Of a DNA stretch of 64,000 bases, positions 33,397 to 45,236 are shown piece after piece; position 1 is the first letter of the stretch, and every line of letters begins with the position of its first letter. The translations under genes were made by a program, and so were the position numbers. This stretch comes from Fragilaria radians (lineage: Eukaryota > Bacillariophyta > Fragilariophyceae > Fragilariales > Fragilariaceae): positions 1,227,928 to 1,291,927 of the forward strand of contig CAAAJI010000002.1 of the NCBI GenBank assembly GCA_900642245.1, written 5' to 3'. The notes below the pieces were generated by a model, which ran no database searches, was not told the DNA's origin, and worked only from the letters and a program-made list of their open reading frames with translations.

Positions 33397-34371
33397 TCTT
33401 GCTGAATCATGAGGCTGCAACTCAGTTACTTTACTTTTTGATCTTCTCCTGTCAGTCGTGTTTACCCTCATGCTAACTAACAAATATGTGGGATGCATTC
33501 AAACAAGCACTGCCATCACATCATTTACATGTCAGGTTCTCCAATCTAATGGAGGCCCAAGAGTCAGGAAGCAATCAGTAAAGCATGATATGAACCATTG
33601 TTATAGGCTTGTAGGTGAGCTCAGATTTATCAATTATCTTCTGGAAAGTTTTCTTGTTGTGCTGATAGATCAAAATTCCAAATTTGCAATGGTTTTGAGA
33701 TGGTTTTGAGATAGTTTGAGATGGTTTTGAGATGGTTTTGATGAAGTAGTAAAGTCTTTTTGAAATATGCAAACTATGGCATAAAAGGAAGAAGGAAAGG
33801 TACTTACGTTGAAAAATCTAACGGCAAAAAGAAAATGCGATAAATAGATTATGCAGCCGCGTCTAACTGCAATTTACAAAAAGCACCGTGAAGAAAGTGA
33901 AGGTATTGAAAACGTTAGGCAATTCAGGCAAGAGCATGAATGTTGATTTGCTTTGCGAAGTATTCGCGATCTTTTGTAGCATCAAGAATGTGAACACGAT
34001 ATTAAAATAATTTATTAGTCGAATGAGTAGTAATAAGCAAAACATGTCTTAACAATTAAGATAATAAAATAGGGTCCAAAATCGCCCATCTTTCGAATAA
34101 GGTACAGGGAAGTGGAATATTTAGGTTTTCACATATTTGGCGTCGCAACCCACAACAGATTGTCAAATCCTACGCAATCCTTATTCTCATCTTTGTCATC
34201 CCGAAGCTCAAGATTTCATTATCATCCTGTGATAAATCGACCGTCTATAGGTATATTTGTACATAATTTCAGCTGGACGGCAAATATGTAGGAAGACAAT
34301 AGTCTCAATGATGCAGTATTGAGCAAACTTGATTTCTTGATCAAAATGCTTCAATTTAAAAGTTTTCAAAT
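33397..34371. other. Spacer with a short tandem repeat
   Basis: No gene is supported. It contains the 11-bp tandem repeat at 33688-33744, possibly more of the relic's LTR at its left end, and the 3' flank of the TPR gene at its right end. Confidence 0.5.
33688..33744 (+). repeat. Short tandem repeat, unit GGTTTTGAGAT
   Basis: About five copies of an 11-base unit stand in a row, the third copy one base short. This is an ordinary minisatellite-like repeat and a likely length polymorphism. Confidence 0.85.
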
Positions 34372-36690
34372 TTAAATCGTGCGTAAATTGCTAAGCTTGT
34401 TCAGTTGTTCCAATAATGAACTCACTGTTGGATGATGGTCGTCACATCCATTTGACTGATGCATCCGAATGGCCTCCCTGAGAAGCATTTCTGCTTGTCC
34501 TACTTCACCTTTCCGAACGAGAATCGTAGAATAGATAACTAAAGTCTTCGCGACATCTTCTTTTTCAGGTAAGTAAAGGGGTAAAATATCATCCTTTAGA
34601 CGTTTTGTAAGGCGTCTTCGACGAATAGAAAGAGCTTTTAGGAGAACTTTAATTGCCTCATCTAACTTTCCTTCTTCCATAAGTTGTAGACTTTTAGCAT
34701 CCAGGGTTGATGTTTTGTCCGGTATCAAATCAATATCCACATTGCCATCTTCTGATTTCTCATCAAGAGACTGCTGGCACACAATACCCATCTCCGCTTG
34801 TTCCAAACGATTTTTTACTTTTTCCATAAGACTATGATCTTCAGGAACTCCGTGCTTTCCTAAATATTTGATGGACTCTTTATATCCAGCAATGGCGTCG
34901 TCGATTTGACTCCTCTTCATGTGACATGATGCAGAACCTGCTAATGCCATGGCAACATGAGCCGAGTTCACCCGATTCTCTTCACGTTGGGCATCACTGT
35001 GAAGACGCAATTGAAGTGCTTCACTATAGAGCGCATCAGCTTCTTCGTAATAACCTCTGATTTCTTGAACTTCTGCGATACAGTACAGCGTATGTGCAAG
35101 TCGATCTTGTGCATCAGCAAGGCGCTCACAAATTTTCCCGTTAGAGGCACGGTGAGCACTCGTGTAGTGCATACGATATATAAGGAGTGCCTCTTTGTAA
35201 ATACGATGTGCATCTTCGTATCGCATTGTCTGCTTGGTTGCATTTCCTAGTCTTAGCAAGGTATCAGCAATGCTTGCATCGTCACAACCAGAATTTATTC
35301 CTGCCCCAATCTTTTCCGCTTGAAATCGTGCATCTTTCTGTATACTTAGGGCGTTATTGTATGCAAAATGAGAGCTCTCGTAATCACCACGTCGCGAGTG
35401 ACATTCGCCCAAATTTTTCCAAACTTGAGCAGAATCAGTGTTTATTATCTTGTCCTTGTTCATTTTCGACGTTTCGTATGCTACAAGGGCGTCGCTGAGC
35501 TTCTCCACAGCCAAATCGAAATTCGCTTGTAAAATGTGCATCACTGCCTCATTATTGAGACTTGCTCCAACTAAAGCACTTTTGGGGCCATAGCATTCTT
35601 GGAAGGAGGATGCTGCCTGTGAGTATAAACCGATCGCCATGTCAATGTCACCATTATTCGATTGCCTTTTTTCATACAAGCCGGCAAGATCCCTAAACGC
35701 AATGGCACTTCGTGGATGATAGGGCCCTAAACACAGCTTTAAAATTGAAAGAGCCTTATTTGAGTGTTTAATGGCATCGGTCAATTCGTTTCGTTCCTTA
35801 TGCAAATTGCTGATAGCTTGGTGAGAATCGGCCACCTGAGGGTGATTTTCTCCCAAGCTTTCTTTTTCCATGTCCAAAGCACCGTACAATACAACAAAAG
35901 CTTTTCTACCGAGATCATCTTTTGTTTTTGGATCTCGAGTTAGAGCTATCTGTCGCCGTATTTGAATGGCTTCTTCGTGTAAGTTTTTTCTGTCCTCAAA
36001 ACTGTTTCTCGCATTATTTAGCCTCACGACCATCTCAGTCATTTGCTTGATGCCGTTTTCTATGTCAGAAATAAAATCAGTTCCTTCTGTAATTTGATCC
36101 GGTGCCATTTCATACATTTCTCGCGCTTCTTCGCAGGCTTCGATGGCTTTTGAGTAAGATCCGAGGCGCTCATACAAAACAGCGATTGAAGTGCGTACAT
36201 CAGCGATGGACCCGGCGACTAGTAGCCATTCTTCGAGACTCTGATTTTCTTCATTCGAGAATATTCTTTTCATAATAACACTTAAGTCCATTTTCATTAG
36301 TCTTAGAGCTCGATTGTAAAATTGAATTGCCTCCTCTTCCTTACCTCGAGCAGCTAACTTTTTGGCTCGAGTTTTCAGATTATCAATTTCAATGATACTC
36401 CGAAGCCCACTTTTGGGTGATATTTGTGGAGGATCATTAATCTCATCATCTAGAGCGTTTGGAATATCATTCAAAGGAGAGTCTTGGGCATCGATCTGCT
36501 GTCCTTTACTTCTTGAATCTATGGATTCCTCATCAGCAGAAGAAACGCTGCGCTCGCTTTCCTCTAAAATGGGTAAAAATTGTTTCGTCTTCGGTAATCT
36601 CTTAGGTGATGAACGATGCTGACTTGAGGCTCGAGGCTGTTTTGCTGATTCCGGAGGCGCCAATTTTGGCGACGCTTCTAATTCTGACAT
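34372..36690 (-). CDS. TPR-repeat protein, kinesin-light-chain-like array
   Basis: From ATG 36690 the protein has 772 residues. A Ser/Pro-rich N-tail (about 1-80) is followed by TPR motifs to the end. Examples are K-E-E-E-A-I-Q-F-Y-N-R-A-L, Y-S-K-A-I-E-A-C-E-E-A, G-D-Y-E-S-S-H-F-A-Y-N-N-A-L and Y-E-E-A-D-A-L-Y-S-E-A-L. I count about ten, several with the ~42-residue spacing and L-G-x-x-H-P linker typical of kinesin-light-chain/NPHP3-like repeats. Such arrays hold partner proteins; no catalytic domain is seen and the partner is unknown. The frame extends 25 codons up to GTG 36765, but this ATG follows a C/T-rich stretch and starts a plausible N-terminus. No intron is needed. Confidence 0.85.
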   Translation of the reverse strand: MSELEASPKLAPPESAKQPRASSQHRSSPKRLPKTKQFLPILEESERSVSSADEESIDSRSKGQQIDAQDSPLNDIPNALDDEINDPPQISPKSGLRSIIEIDNLKTRAKKLAARGKEEEAIQFYNRALRLMKMDLSVIMKRIFSNEENQSLEEWLLVAGSIADVRTSIAVLYERLGSYSKAIEACEEAREMYEMAPDQITEGTDFISDIENGIKQMTEMVVRLNNARNSFEDRKNLHEEAIQIRRQIALTRDPKTKDDLGRKAFVVLYGALDMEKESLGENHPQVADSHQAISNLHKERNELTDAIKHSNKALSILKLCLGPYHPRSAIAFRDLAGLYEKRQSNNGDIDMAIGLYSQAASSFQECYGPKSALVGASLNNEAVMHILQANFDLAVEKLSDALVAYETSKMNKDKIINTDSAQVWKNLGECHSRRGDYESSHFAYNNALSIQKDARFQAEKIGAGINSGCDDASIADTLLRLGNATKQTMRYEDAHRIYKEALLIYRMHYTSAHRASNGKICERLADAQDRLAHTLYCIAEVQEIRGYYEEADALYSEALQLRLHSDAQREENRVNSAHVAMALAGSASCHMKRSQIDDAIAGYKESIKYLGKHGVPEDHSLMEKVKNRLEQAEMGIVCQQSLDEKSEDGNVDIDLIPDKTSTLDAKSLQLMEEGKLDEAIKVLLKALSIRRRRLTKRLKDDILPLYLPEKEDVAKTLVIYSTILVRKGEVGQAEMLLREAIRMHQSNGCDDHHPTVSSLLEQLNKLSNLRTI

Positions 36691-38689
36691 AGAAAAAAAG
36701 CCAGCGGATACTATGTCAATGAAGATGATTCTTCTTTTCGATTTCGGATTGAAAAGCTGTCTCACTCAGGTAAGTTGCTAACGCTTCGCCTTTTCCGTAT
36801 GATGACTATTTTCCAGGGCAAATGCTGAAGAAGATATCGAGGGTGGAAGCTTGCACCTAAACTTTTGTTTTGGTTCTTGGTATTGTACCTGTGTACAAAC
36901 GGTCCGACAACTTCCTAATTCGAATCGAGAGTCGAGCCGCCTCGTTCCAGAAAAGTCGTTGCAAATACTTCAGAAAATGTTAACAGCGCATGACGAGTAC
37001 TAGATTGGAGAAAACATAATTTGATTGGATGCGAGGGTTCCCATTGACAACGAGGCATTTTTGTACTGGTATATCGATACTGGAGACGTCCAAGTTATCG
37101 TTAATACAAAGTAAATACTACTAGACACAATATTCGTATATTTACTCAGCTAAATCTAGAATAAGTTACAGAGTTACCATTCTTTCTATACCTTCCAAAA
37201 ATTCAATAAAGACATAGTCTTATATGAATTTAGTGATTCTGAATATTGCTTTTAAATGAAGAAGATCATTTAACATATTTTCAGGACCGTCATATCAATA
37301 CGCTAGGAATAATTACAGATTCCCAAGTAACAAAGGGGAATCTATCAAGGTTCACAATTCATGAATCTATGTCATGAATCTAAGATCACATAAGCCCGAA
37401 GGCTAAATGTTGAATCTAAGACAAAAGTTAAAGAGACTACATGGTCAATGGAAAGTTCACAAGAGGTCTAATGTAAATCTAACTTTATTAGATCATAATT
37501 TACAACTTGTATCAACTCTCAGACCAGCTTAGAGCACAAAGGAAGTTAAATGCAGCAGGCTGTACTCAGTGGTATGAAATTCTTAAATGGTGACAAATGT
37601 GAATATAGGAACTAATTTGTACTATCATTCATCACTATTCTTATCTATAGAGAATACTGTTTGAGTGATTTTAGCATTACACAACAATAGTAGCTCAAAA
37701 AAGCATATGTGATATATCAACTGAGAGCAATGCTTAACTACAAGGGTGCATAGTCATTTTTTCAGTTTCAGATACTCAACATAAATAACTTTCACTCACA
37801 GTCATCCAGGTAAAGCTAAATATCCAAAGAAATATTATTTTAGAACTGTGAAGGAAAGTGGTGAGCGTTTGAAGCTAGTGAAACCAAAAAATGGTGCTTG
37901 TGAGCTTTGGGAAGGAAGCCTTAGAATCATTTAGTCCACTTTTCATGACATGGTTGTGATGTGAACCTGGATGTAATAAAGGCTATGCTGTAACCCCATG
38001 ATTTATAATCGTTACTTCCTTTGTCATTTGTTCTCCCTCATTTTCAATGATGAATGAGATACTGTGTTGCTAGGGAATTTTAGTATTCAGTTTTTTCTTG
38101 TTTCCATGTTTTTTCGTTTTCATTGACTTTTATAGCTTGATCAGGTTCATCATTATAATCTGAACTAGGTTTTGTCTCCCCATAAACTGGATTTTGCAGT
38201 GGATTATATGAGAACAAAGATTATCCAGTTGAAAAAAATCAATAAGCGGGGTATAATACATAGAGAAAGCTATATGTACTGACATAACTTTGCATTAAGA
38301 GATAACATTACATAAAGGACTTTCAGACATTCATTAATACTCGAGGAATAGAAGGGACATTTTTCTCCCTATGAATGTCAATATACTATGAGATGTATTT
38401 TTGTTGGGTAGTTGATACACTCTCTGCTAATGCAAGAGCATAGAAAGCAATAGCAATTTATACCAATATACAACTACTTGTGTGGCAATATTGCCTCTTT
38501 TTTCTGGGTCAATAAGACATTTTGTTTCGTTCAGAATCTTGCTAATTGCAAGATTACCTTGGAAACTGAAGGCTAAAATCGTTGATGTCAAAACGGCTTT
38601 TTAAATAAAGATTTGAAGTAGTACTCCTTGGAATGGACAAGGATAAATTTATGAGAAGTCTATCGTTATGATTTTGAAGAATTCTATTT
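36691..38689. other. 2 kb gene-free stretch
   Basis: The first 300 bases upstream of the TPR gene are less AT-rich and probably hold its promoter and leader. The rest is AT-rich without a supportable gene or a clear repeat. Confidence 0.55.
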
Positions 38690-39812
38690 TTTATATCTCA
38701 AGCGTTGTGGCTTTGATGGGAGCCAAGTTGATTCCCTCTAAGGGATCAAGAATATATCCAGTGCGATTGCTTTGATGGTTATCTATATAAACGATTTTTA
38801 ACACTATACACAAGTGGTGTCATTAACAAAGAAAAATGCCACTGGATTGATTTAAAGGTTTAAAGCGCGCTGACTGACAACTGAAGTTACAAATTGTTCA
38901 GGGGTCGAGAAAGGAAGAGCTTCTGCCATGCAGCCTCTTTTGATTCACGACATGAGAGAAAGCTCTTGTGAAGAAGTCCAAGCAACGCAAGCTTATCGCG
39001 CCCCTGAAACTCCTAGATTTAAGATTGCAAGGCCGATGCACTACAGGCTCATATCTTGAGTTGGTATGCTGTTTTGTTGATCAAAAATCCTACCCTTGTC
39101 CAAACAATGTAAATGTTGTGAGATGTGTACGGACATTGCTCCTATGGTTGTATGCAAGGAAATGTTGAGTGTGAAAGTCTATATTGGACACTGAGTCATT
39201 TTATTTGAAAATTGAGCCAAAGGCTAATGAAAAGAATTTTGATCTTGTCGTACATAGTGGCAGTGATTAGGCAGGGGATACGGGGGATCAAATCAGAGTT
39301 ATCGGGCTCTTAATCTAGTTGTTGGGAGTCCCCATCTGCTAGATATCCAAAGGGTAAAAAGGTCATATATATCTGAAGCTTTCAATGAGATCAGTTTCGT
39401 CTATCATCGCCGGGAAAATTCCAATTGTGGCCCCAATTGACAACATTTGAGCTATTAATGTAACGGAAAACGTTTCTACCGGCTTGCGGACTAGTTATAT
39501 TGATATATGTTACCATTTTATCCGTGAACATGTTGAAGCCGGGCTTATGAAGTCTTTGTTAGGGCAGAGGCAAACAATAGTGTCTGAACGATGTGGTTGA
39601 TATGCTAGGAAAACACAATGCAATACTGAATAGTCCTTGACAGAGGGAATAAATGGGTACCACATATATTTGTTCTATAGCTTAAGGTAAAAACAAGTGA
39701 CAGGAGAAGATCACATTGTGAGAACACTAAGTTGCGATTTAATGATTGCCCGAGATCAGTATTGTTTCTAGTGGTAACAACCTGGAATTAGAAATAGCCA
39801 GAATCAACTTAA
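38690..39812 (+). mobile_element. Decayed copia retrotransposon 3' half, plus strand
   Basis: Translation with stops and frameshifts gives the copia ribonuclease H region: K-I-E-P-K-A-N-E-K-N-F-D-L-V-V-H-S-G-S-D at 39216-39270, then L-L-G-V-P-I-C, and later I-D-I-C-Y-H-F-I-R-E-H-V-E-A-G near 39500-39545, a hallmark of Ty1/copia pol. Upstream DNA (38690-39160) aligns with the minus-strand relic at 31.8-32.3 kb, for example around AGCCAAGTTGATTCC and CTGACAACTGAAG. A block at 39753-39808 matches 33340-33396 (reverse complement) at about 85 percent by eye and is probably LTR. There is no gag or integrase and no intact frame. Confidence 0.82.
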
Positions 39813-41480
39813 AAATATTATTAAAAAATCAATTCAATAAGACTCTGCTTCTGTTGCTCTCTTATCTTTTTTTAATTGCAATCGACATTGTGAGGAAAGA
39901 ATTGAGCATTCACTAATTCCTCATATGATCCTAGGCAGGATTTTGAAACGTTGAAAAGTGGGGAAAAGGAATAATCTTGCACGCTTTAGAAATTCTTAGC
40001 TGTAAAATGGCAAGTACGATGACAAAACGCAACATTGATGACAAGGAAAAAAATCCATTGTGAGGAGTCTCCCCTTAAAAATGATTTTTTAATTCATGTT
40101 TGACTTCTTTCACACCATTGGCGCCGTTTAAGATCACAAAATCAAGATCTCAAAGAAGAGACAAACATATTGAAAGGTAGTGCTCCTCCAGACCTTCTCT
40201 ACGGTATGGTATAGAAATAATACAATGATAAATTATAATCTATTTTAGATTACTTTCACTCTTTCGTCTTGTGTAGTCTTAGAACCTCTCCCAGGGAGAA
40301 CTTGTTTACCCTTCTCAAGAGATGTTCGCGAACTCTCGTGAAGATTTAGATCTTGTTCTAAGTGTTTAGACAAGTCTTTTCATCTTATTCACAAGAACAA
40401 GTTAGTGATCAATAAGGTCGTAGAAATCAAGGAATGGATGTGGAGCAAGAATTTACAACGCAGTCTTACTGAACTTCTTAAAAATGATTATATGACTCAG
40501 ATGTCTATTGAAGCACGAGGCATGACACCTACCATTTTTGGTATGCCTTATGTAGTTCTCATCCAATAAATTGCCTTTAAGCATAGAGGATAGGGATCCC
40601 AATCCCTTTCTATTTTTCACTTCTAAGATAGTGCCGAAGCAAGGCAAGGTAAGCTATGAATTGTAATCGTAGGATCAAAACCAAAGAAAATGAAAAATAT
40701 TGAGAATAAATGAATACATTTTATACCTGTGTACTTGTGTCAAAGTGTAAGTACATCTACAAAATTCCTTACAAATACAAATACAACAAAGAATGAAGAT
40801 GATGAAGATTTTACTATCAGATTGTCTTAAGTGTTACTTGTCTACACACTTAGTTCTCATCCAGGCTATCCAAATCCACCCTATTCCAGATCAAGAAGGT
40901 AAACTATCTATAAGCATAGTGCATAAACACCCCAATCCCTTTCCAGTTAATTTTCTTCTAAGATATTGTCCAAGCAATGCAGGGAAAGCTATAAATTGTA
41001 ATCGTGGGACTCCAAACAATAGAAAATGCAATATATTGAGAATAAAAAACACATTTTAACAGAGCATACCTGTTTAGTTGTGTCAAAGTGCAAGTACATC
41101 TGCAAAATTCCTGACATACACAATAAAGAGTGAAGATGATGAAGATTTTGCTATTCTACAAACTTATTTCTATGTACACTTGATTGTAAGACATCAGTTT
41201 AAGCCTAAATGTGTATTAAGATAGATATTTACTACAGAACCTTACATTCCACTTAAGTTTTGACATAGAAAACTAAAATTATTATATTTGTTTGTTCCTA
41301 ATGAAATGGCAAATGGGGTCGATCATTTTGGTAAAATTTTTGTTCAGTAGAAGGACAGACGGTACATGAAGTTAGAGAACATTTTCTGTAGACTTGTATG
41401 CAAAAACCAAGTACTAGAATTCTCATACCAGTAAGCAGTAACATTTCGACATTCTTGACAGGATCTGGACTTGCGTCACG
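39813..41480. other. Spacer with a tandem duplication upstream of the MYB gene
   Basis: AT-rich, with no gene supported. It contains the tandem pair at 40550-41155. The last 300 bases are the likely promoter and leader of the MYB gene. Confidence 0.55.
40550..41155 (+). repeat. Diverged tandem duplication of ~300 bp
   Basis: Copy 1 (about 40550-40828) and copy 2 (about 40852-41155) share, in order, tagttctcatcca, caatccctttc, ttctaagata, gcaaggtaagctat-gaattgtaatcgt, atattgagaataaa, ttgtgtcaaagtg-aagtacatct and gaagatgatgaagatttt. Copy 2 has small insertions. No coding function is evident. Confidence 0.75.
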
Positions 41481-43242
41481 ATGTCGTATGTGGACTTCTC
41501 GGTCGCTTCCAACAAGGCTTCTTCCTCTTCTTCTTCATCCATATCACCCTCCTCCCTCATTAGTTGCCATGAGTGCAACAAATCTGGAGTTCCACTTCAT
41601 ACGAACGATGATCCCAATTCAGAATCGACCATTTTTGGTCAGAAACCTAGGTAGGCTATATGTTGTAGTTTTTGGGTGCGCCAACAATTGTCGTGTTTTC
41701 GTCCAAAAATCAAATACTCCTTGAAATATTATTTGTTCATTGAACTTTAATCTTATAATCTTTCGCCTTTCTCTTTGGTACATTAGATATTGTTCATCGT
41801 GTATGGTTGGAAAGAAAGTAAGAGTCTTTTGGCCTGTGGATAAGAGTTGGTACACAGGAACTGTTCAAGAATATGATGTCAGTACTGGAGAACACTTGCT
41901 GCGATACGACGATGATGATACTGAATGGGTGAAAATTGGAGAACATGGTGGAAGCCATGTAGGTGGCACAACAAGAACTAGTTCACCTCCTCATTCCAGT
42001 GCTAACGTCGATATTCAGCAGCCGAATTCTCCTTCACTTCGAATTTCGATCGATTCCAAGGAAGCTGAGACATCTCCTATTCAACAACATAAATCTCAGA
42101 CTCCTCAGGTTTTCGAATCCAATAAGGACTCAGGTTATATGGCAAGAGGTCCACACCCTCCCTCTTATCGGCCTTACGGCCATATGCCAGCTCCATTGAG
42201 CACTCCACAGCTACCCTATCATCATGCACCACCACCACCACCACCACCAATGGGATATCCTTCATATCCTTCACCTTATGGAGTTCAACCGCCTCATCCA
42301 TACCATCCGAATGTTACTCCTACACAATCCAGTCCATATGGATACCCGCAAATGGTACAGAATAATTCGGGACAGATGGTAAATCAGAACCGTCGTGATC
42401 TAGAACATAACTCTACTTCAAACAGTGCAGATAAAGGAAAAAAGAAAGCTGGACCGAAGGTTTGGACAAAAGAAGAAGATATGATGTTATTGAATATGGT
42501 ACAAAGTATGCGTATGCCAATCAAGTGGTCCGTTGTTGCCCAGCAAATGCAAGATCGAACAGGAAAGCAGTGTCGGGAACGATATGTCAATCATCTCAAT
42601 CCGCGATTGAAAGTCACTGACTGGAATCCAGTGGAGGATGCAACTATATTTCATCTTTACAACACCGCCGGATCACACTGGGCTAAAATGTCGAAAATGA
42701 TCCCAGGGCGAACGGACAATGGAATCAAGAATAGATTTCACAATCTTCGCCGTCAGCTTGAACGAGAAGATGAGCATAGACTGCGACTCAGCAAGGCTGA
42801 GGATTTCCCAGAAGAAATAAGACTCGAGTGTATTCGCGAATTCCCCAAACACCTTTGGGGGAAAAACGACGAGTTATGGGACATACATCGCGGACTACCA
42901 GTGTTGGCAGCTCAAAGTGTACTGGGAGGCGGTATCAGTCGGAATGCCGGGCGATTTGGACCCTTTCGAAGTCCCGACATTGCTGCGGGAGAGAGTGATC
43001 TCTGTGTTCGATGTGGATTCCTCATCCCAAGTGTCCACACTGGGGCCGAAGTTTGTACCAAGACAGGTTGGTGTGTCAGTTGCACACGTGTGCCTCCTCA
43101 TATCAGTGGGGCATTACTGCGAGAGTGTTTGAATTTACGAAGATGCGATGACAAAGAACTTCGTCCGCTTGTTGAGTCGTGGACAGACATATTCCAAATC
43201 ACGGAAATTATCACCAAAAAAGAGGAAGGAGTAGGACAGTGA
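41481..43242 (+). CDS. CxxC/Tudor-like/two-repeat MYB DNA-binding protein
   Basis: Exons 41481-41650 and 41787-43242 join in phase 2 across a 136-nt intron, giving 541 residues. Order: a Ser-rich N-tail; Cys29-x2-Cys32 and Cys59-x2-Cys62, the second pair restored by the splice; a Tudor-like fold (about 63-108) with V-F-W-P-V-D-K-S-W-Y-T-G and Y-D-D-D-D-T-E-W-V; a long Pro/Gln/Tyr-rich region with seven prolines in a row; two MYB repeats (about 281-331 and 333-381) with K-Q-C-R-E-R-Y and D-N-G-I-K-N-R-F-H; and a C-terminal Cys cluster (463, 466, 480, 486, 489). I infer a chromatin-reading transcription regulator. The frame upstream of the acceptor is intron, and the joined N-terminus makes the first Cys pairs coherent. 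Confidence 0.85.
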
Positions 43243-45236
43243 CCAAATCTGAGCTATCACACGAGGGCAATATACTTTTGTTAAACTAAGTTTGGCAACG
43301 ACATTTTATTGCTCGAATGATCTTAAAAAGGATTGAAATTACACTCTTGAAATTTATAAAATTTTATTCAAATATCCAAGAAATATCTTATTTTGCTTTG
43401 TTTGATTTCGACTACTTTGCAGTACATACATTTTAATCAAGGCAAAACAGAATCCTATCCACTGTGTTGAATATTAACTAATTTCCGTAAGGTGGCCAAG
43501 CCAAAGAAGTTAGCAACTGTCAAGGTGACATTTCTTGATGAGAAGTGCATTGATTTTCTCCATAGTAACGAATTAAACAAAAGTGGAATAGAAGAAAGGG
43601 AAATACATGTGACTCACATACATTTGGATACATTATGTGCACGTATAATGAAACATAAGCTAGCTACAGCAGCGCTCCTACACAACTAAATTTTGAATCA
43701 TGTGGAATTGATAGTTAAATCACTTACAGAAAATACTAGTTTGTGGTCATGTAACAAAATTCTTTCAGGTTTAATAATAAACAGTCAATCAAGCTCAGTC
43801 TATTTCACTCAAAGAGCATCAAAAACACTGCTAATGCATCTTGTCAAAGATTCAATACTAAGTTAAAAACAAAGGTATATTTCTATATTCATGAATTTAA
43901 ATAAACGATTAAAACATCGGTTTCCAAGCAGATAGGAATGCAAAAGCAACAATGTTTAAATTCATTGTTACACACAAAGCCTCTCATCAATGATTATAGT
44001 TCAACGTTGATATAAAATCGGTGTATATCCGGTTGCGTAGCTTCTTAAGTCAAAGAGATCTATCATATTGACGTTTTCTCATGTGAGATTTGATAACTTG
44101 TACAAGATGAAATTCATTCGTTGGCTTCTTTTATGTAGTCCCTTCTCTAAAACCCAATCTTTACACTCTGATGTCACTTGTTTCTTATACTACTATTCCA
44201 AGTACTAAAGAATGTCATGCAATGGGCACCTTAGTAACTTACTGCTGAATCACCCTGAGTACAGTATATACACTCGTGGCATAGAATTTGTGGTGCATCC
44301 GACTGCAGAACTAGACTGGTTGACTCATGAAAAATGTGCTGGGCTTTTCGAGTCAAGTCATCCAACACACAAAAAGTTAGTGATTATGCACCCCCTCAGC
44401 GACACAAGGTACTGAGCTGATGAATGGGCACTCATTTGGCATGCAGTATAACTAACATATGTCTTCTCTATGATGAGAGTATACAATTAGAGGTTTTTGA
44501 ACATCTTCCTTTAAGTCTTTTCAGGAAGGAGATTGCAATGGCATAAAAAGAACTTGAACCACAGAAACGTTGTTCAAAGAATTAAGTTGCCTTTGAAAGC
44601 ATTTTGCATTCTTTTCATTTACAGGCAAGTGAATAGTAGCCAAGAGTGTAAAAGTAATCATATTGTCTAATTGCAGACAAAATAATGAATTTCTTCAGTT
44701 TAAGTACACAAATTCAATTAATAACCTTGTTGATGCGCACATCCTCTAGATTTAATTCATTGATGCTGTGTTGCCACTAGCAAGCTGCAACTGTCTGTCA
44801 ACTGTTTGATTGAGAAGCAATGTTGAAATTATAACAGTTGCTGCTTCCTGAGCCAGTCTTCAAATCATCATCCATGATGTCTTATTCTCATGCATTGGGA
44901 AACGTAACATCACTTTTTTTGTTGAATATTGAATAAAGAAATTAATAATTTTTGAATTTACTACAGTTGCACATCAACCTAGTGACCAAAAGGGTATTTT
45001 CTACTATCGTACTCTCTGACTTTGATCAAGGTTTCACCGGATTAATCTTCCTTTCTTTTCACTTTGTTCCTTTGTAAGCGCCATGGGACACATACCAGCG
45101 TCCCACCTAACGTTTTGCGGTCAAGGACTGAGAATCCTAACTTTCTACCATAGGGTTAGTTTGCTTAGATTCCCCTATTAAATAGGAATTTTCATCAAAT
45201 TGAATACTGATCGGGCACAAGAGTTCATGGAGAACA
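43243..45236. other. 2 kb gene-free stretch
   Basis: AT-rich between the MYB gene and serine racemase. Short frames at 43492-43689 (GTG start) and 44212-44415 (ATG start) show no domain. The last 150 bases are less AT-rich and likely include the racemase promoter; an upstream ATG at 45227 is described under findings. Confidence 0.55.

Noticed and set aside
43492..43689. 65-codon frame after the MYB gene
   Set aside because: GTG start and no recognisable feature.
44553..44570. Possible tRNA B-box on the minus strand (GGTTCAAGTTC)
   Set aside because: No A-box or cloverleaf upstream. A scan by eye for GTTCRA boxes elsewhere gave no tRNA; a tRNAscan run would decide.
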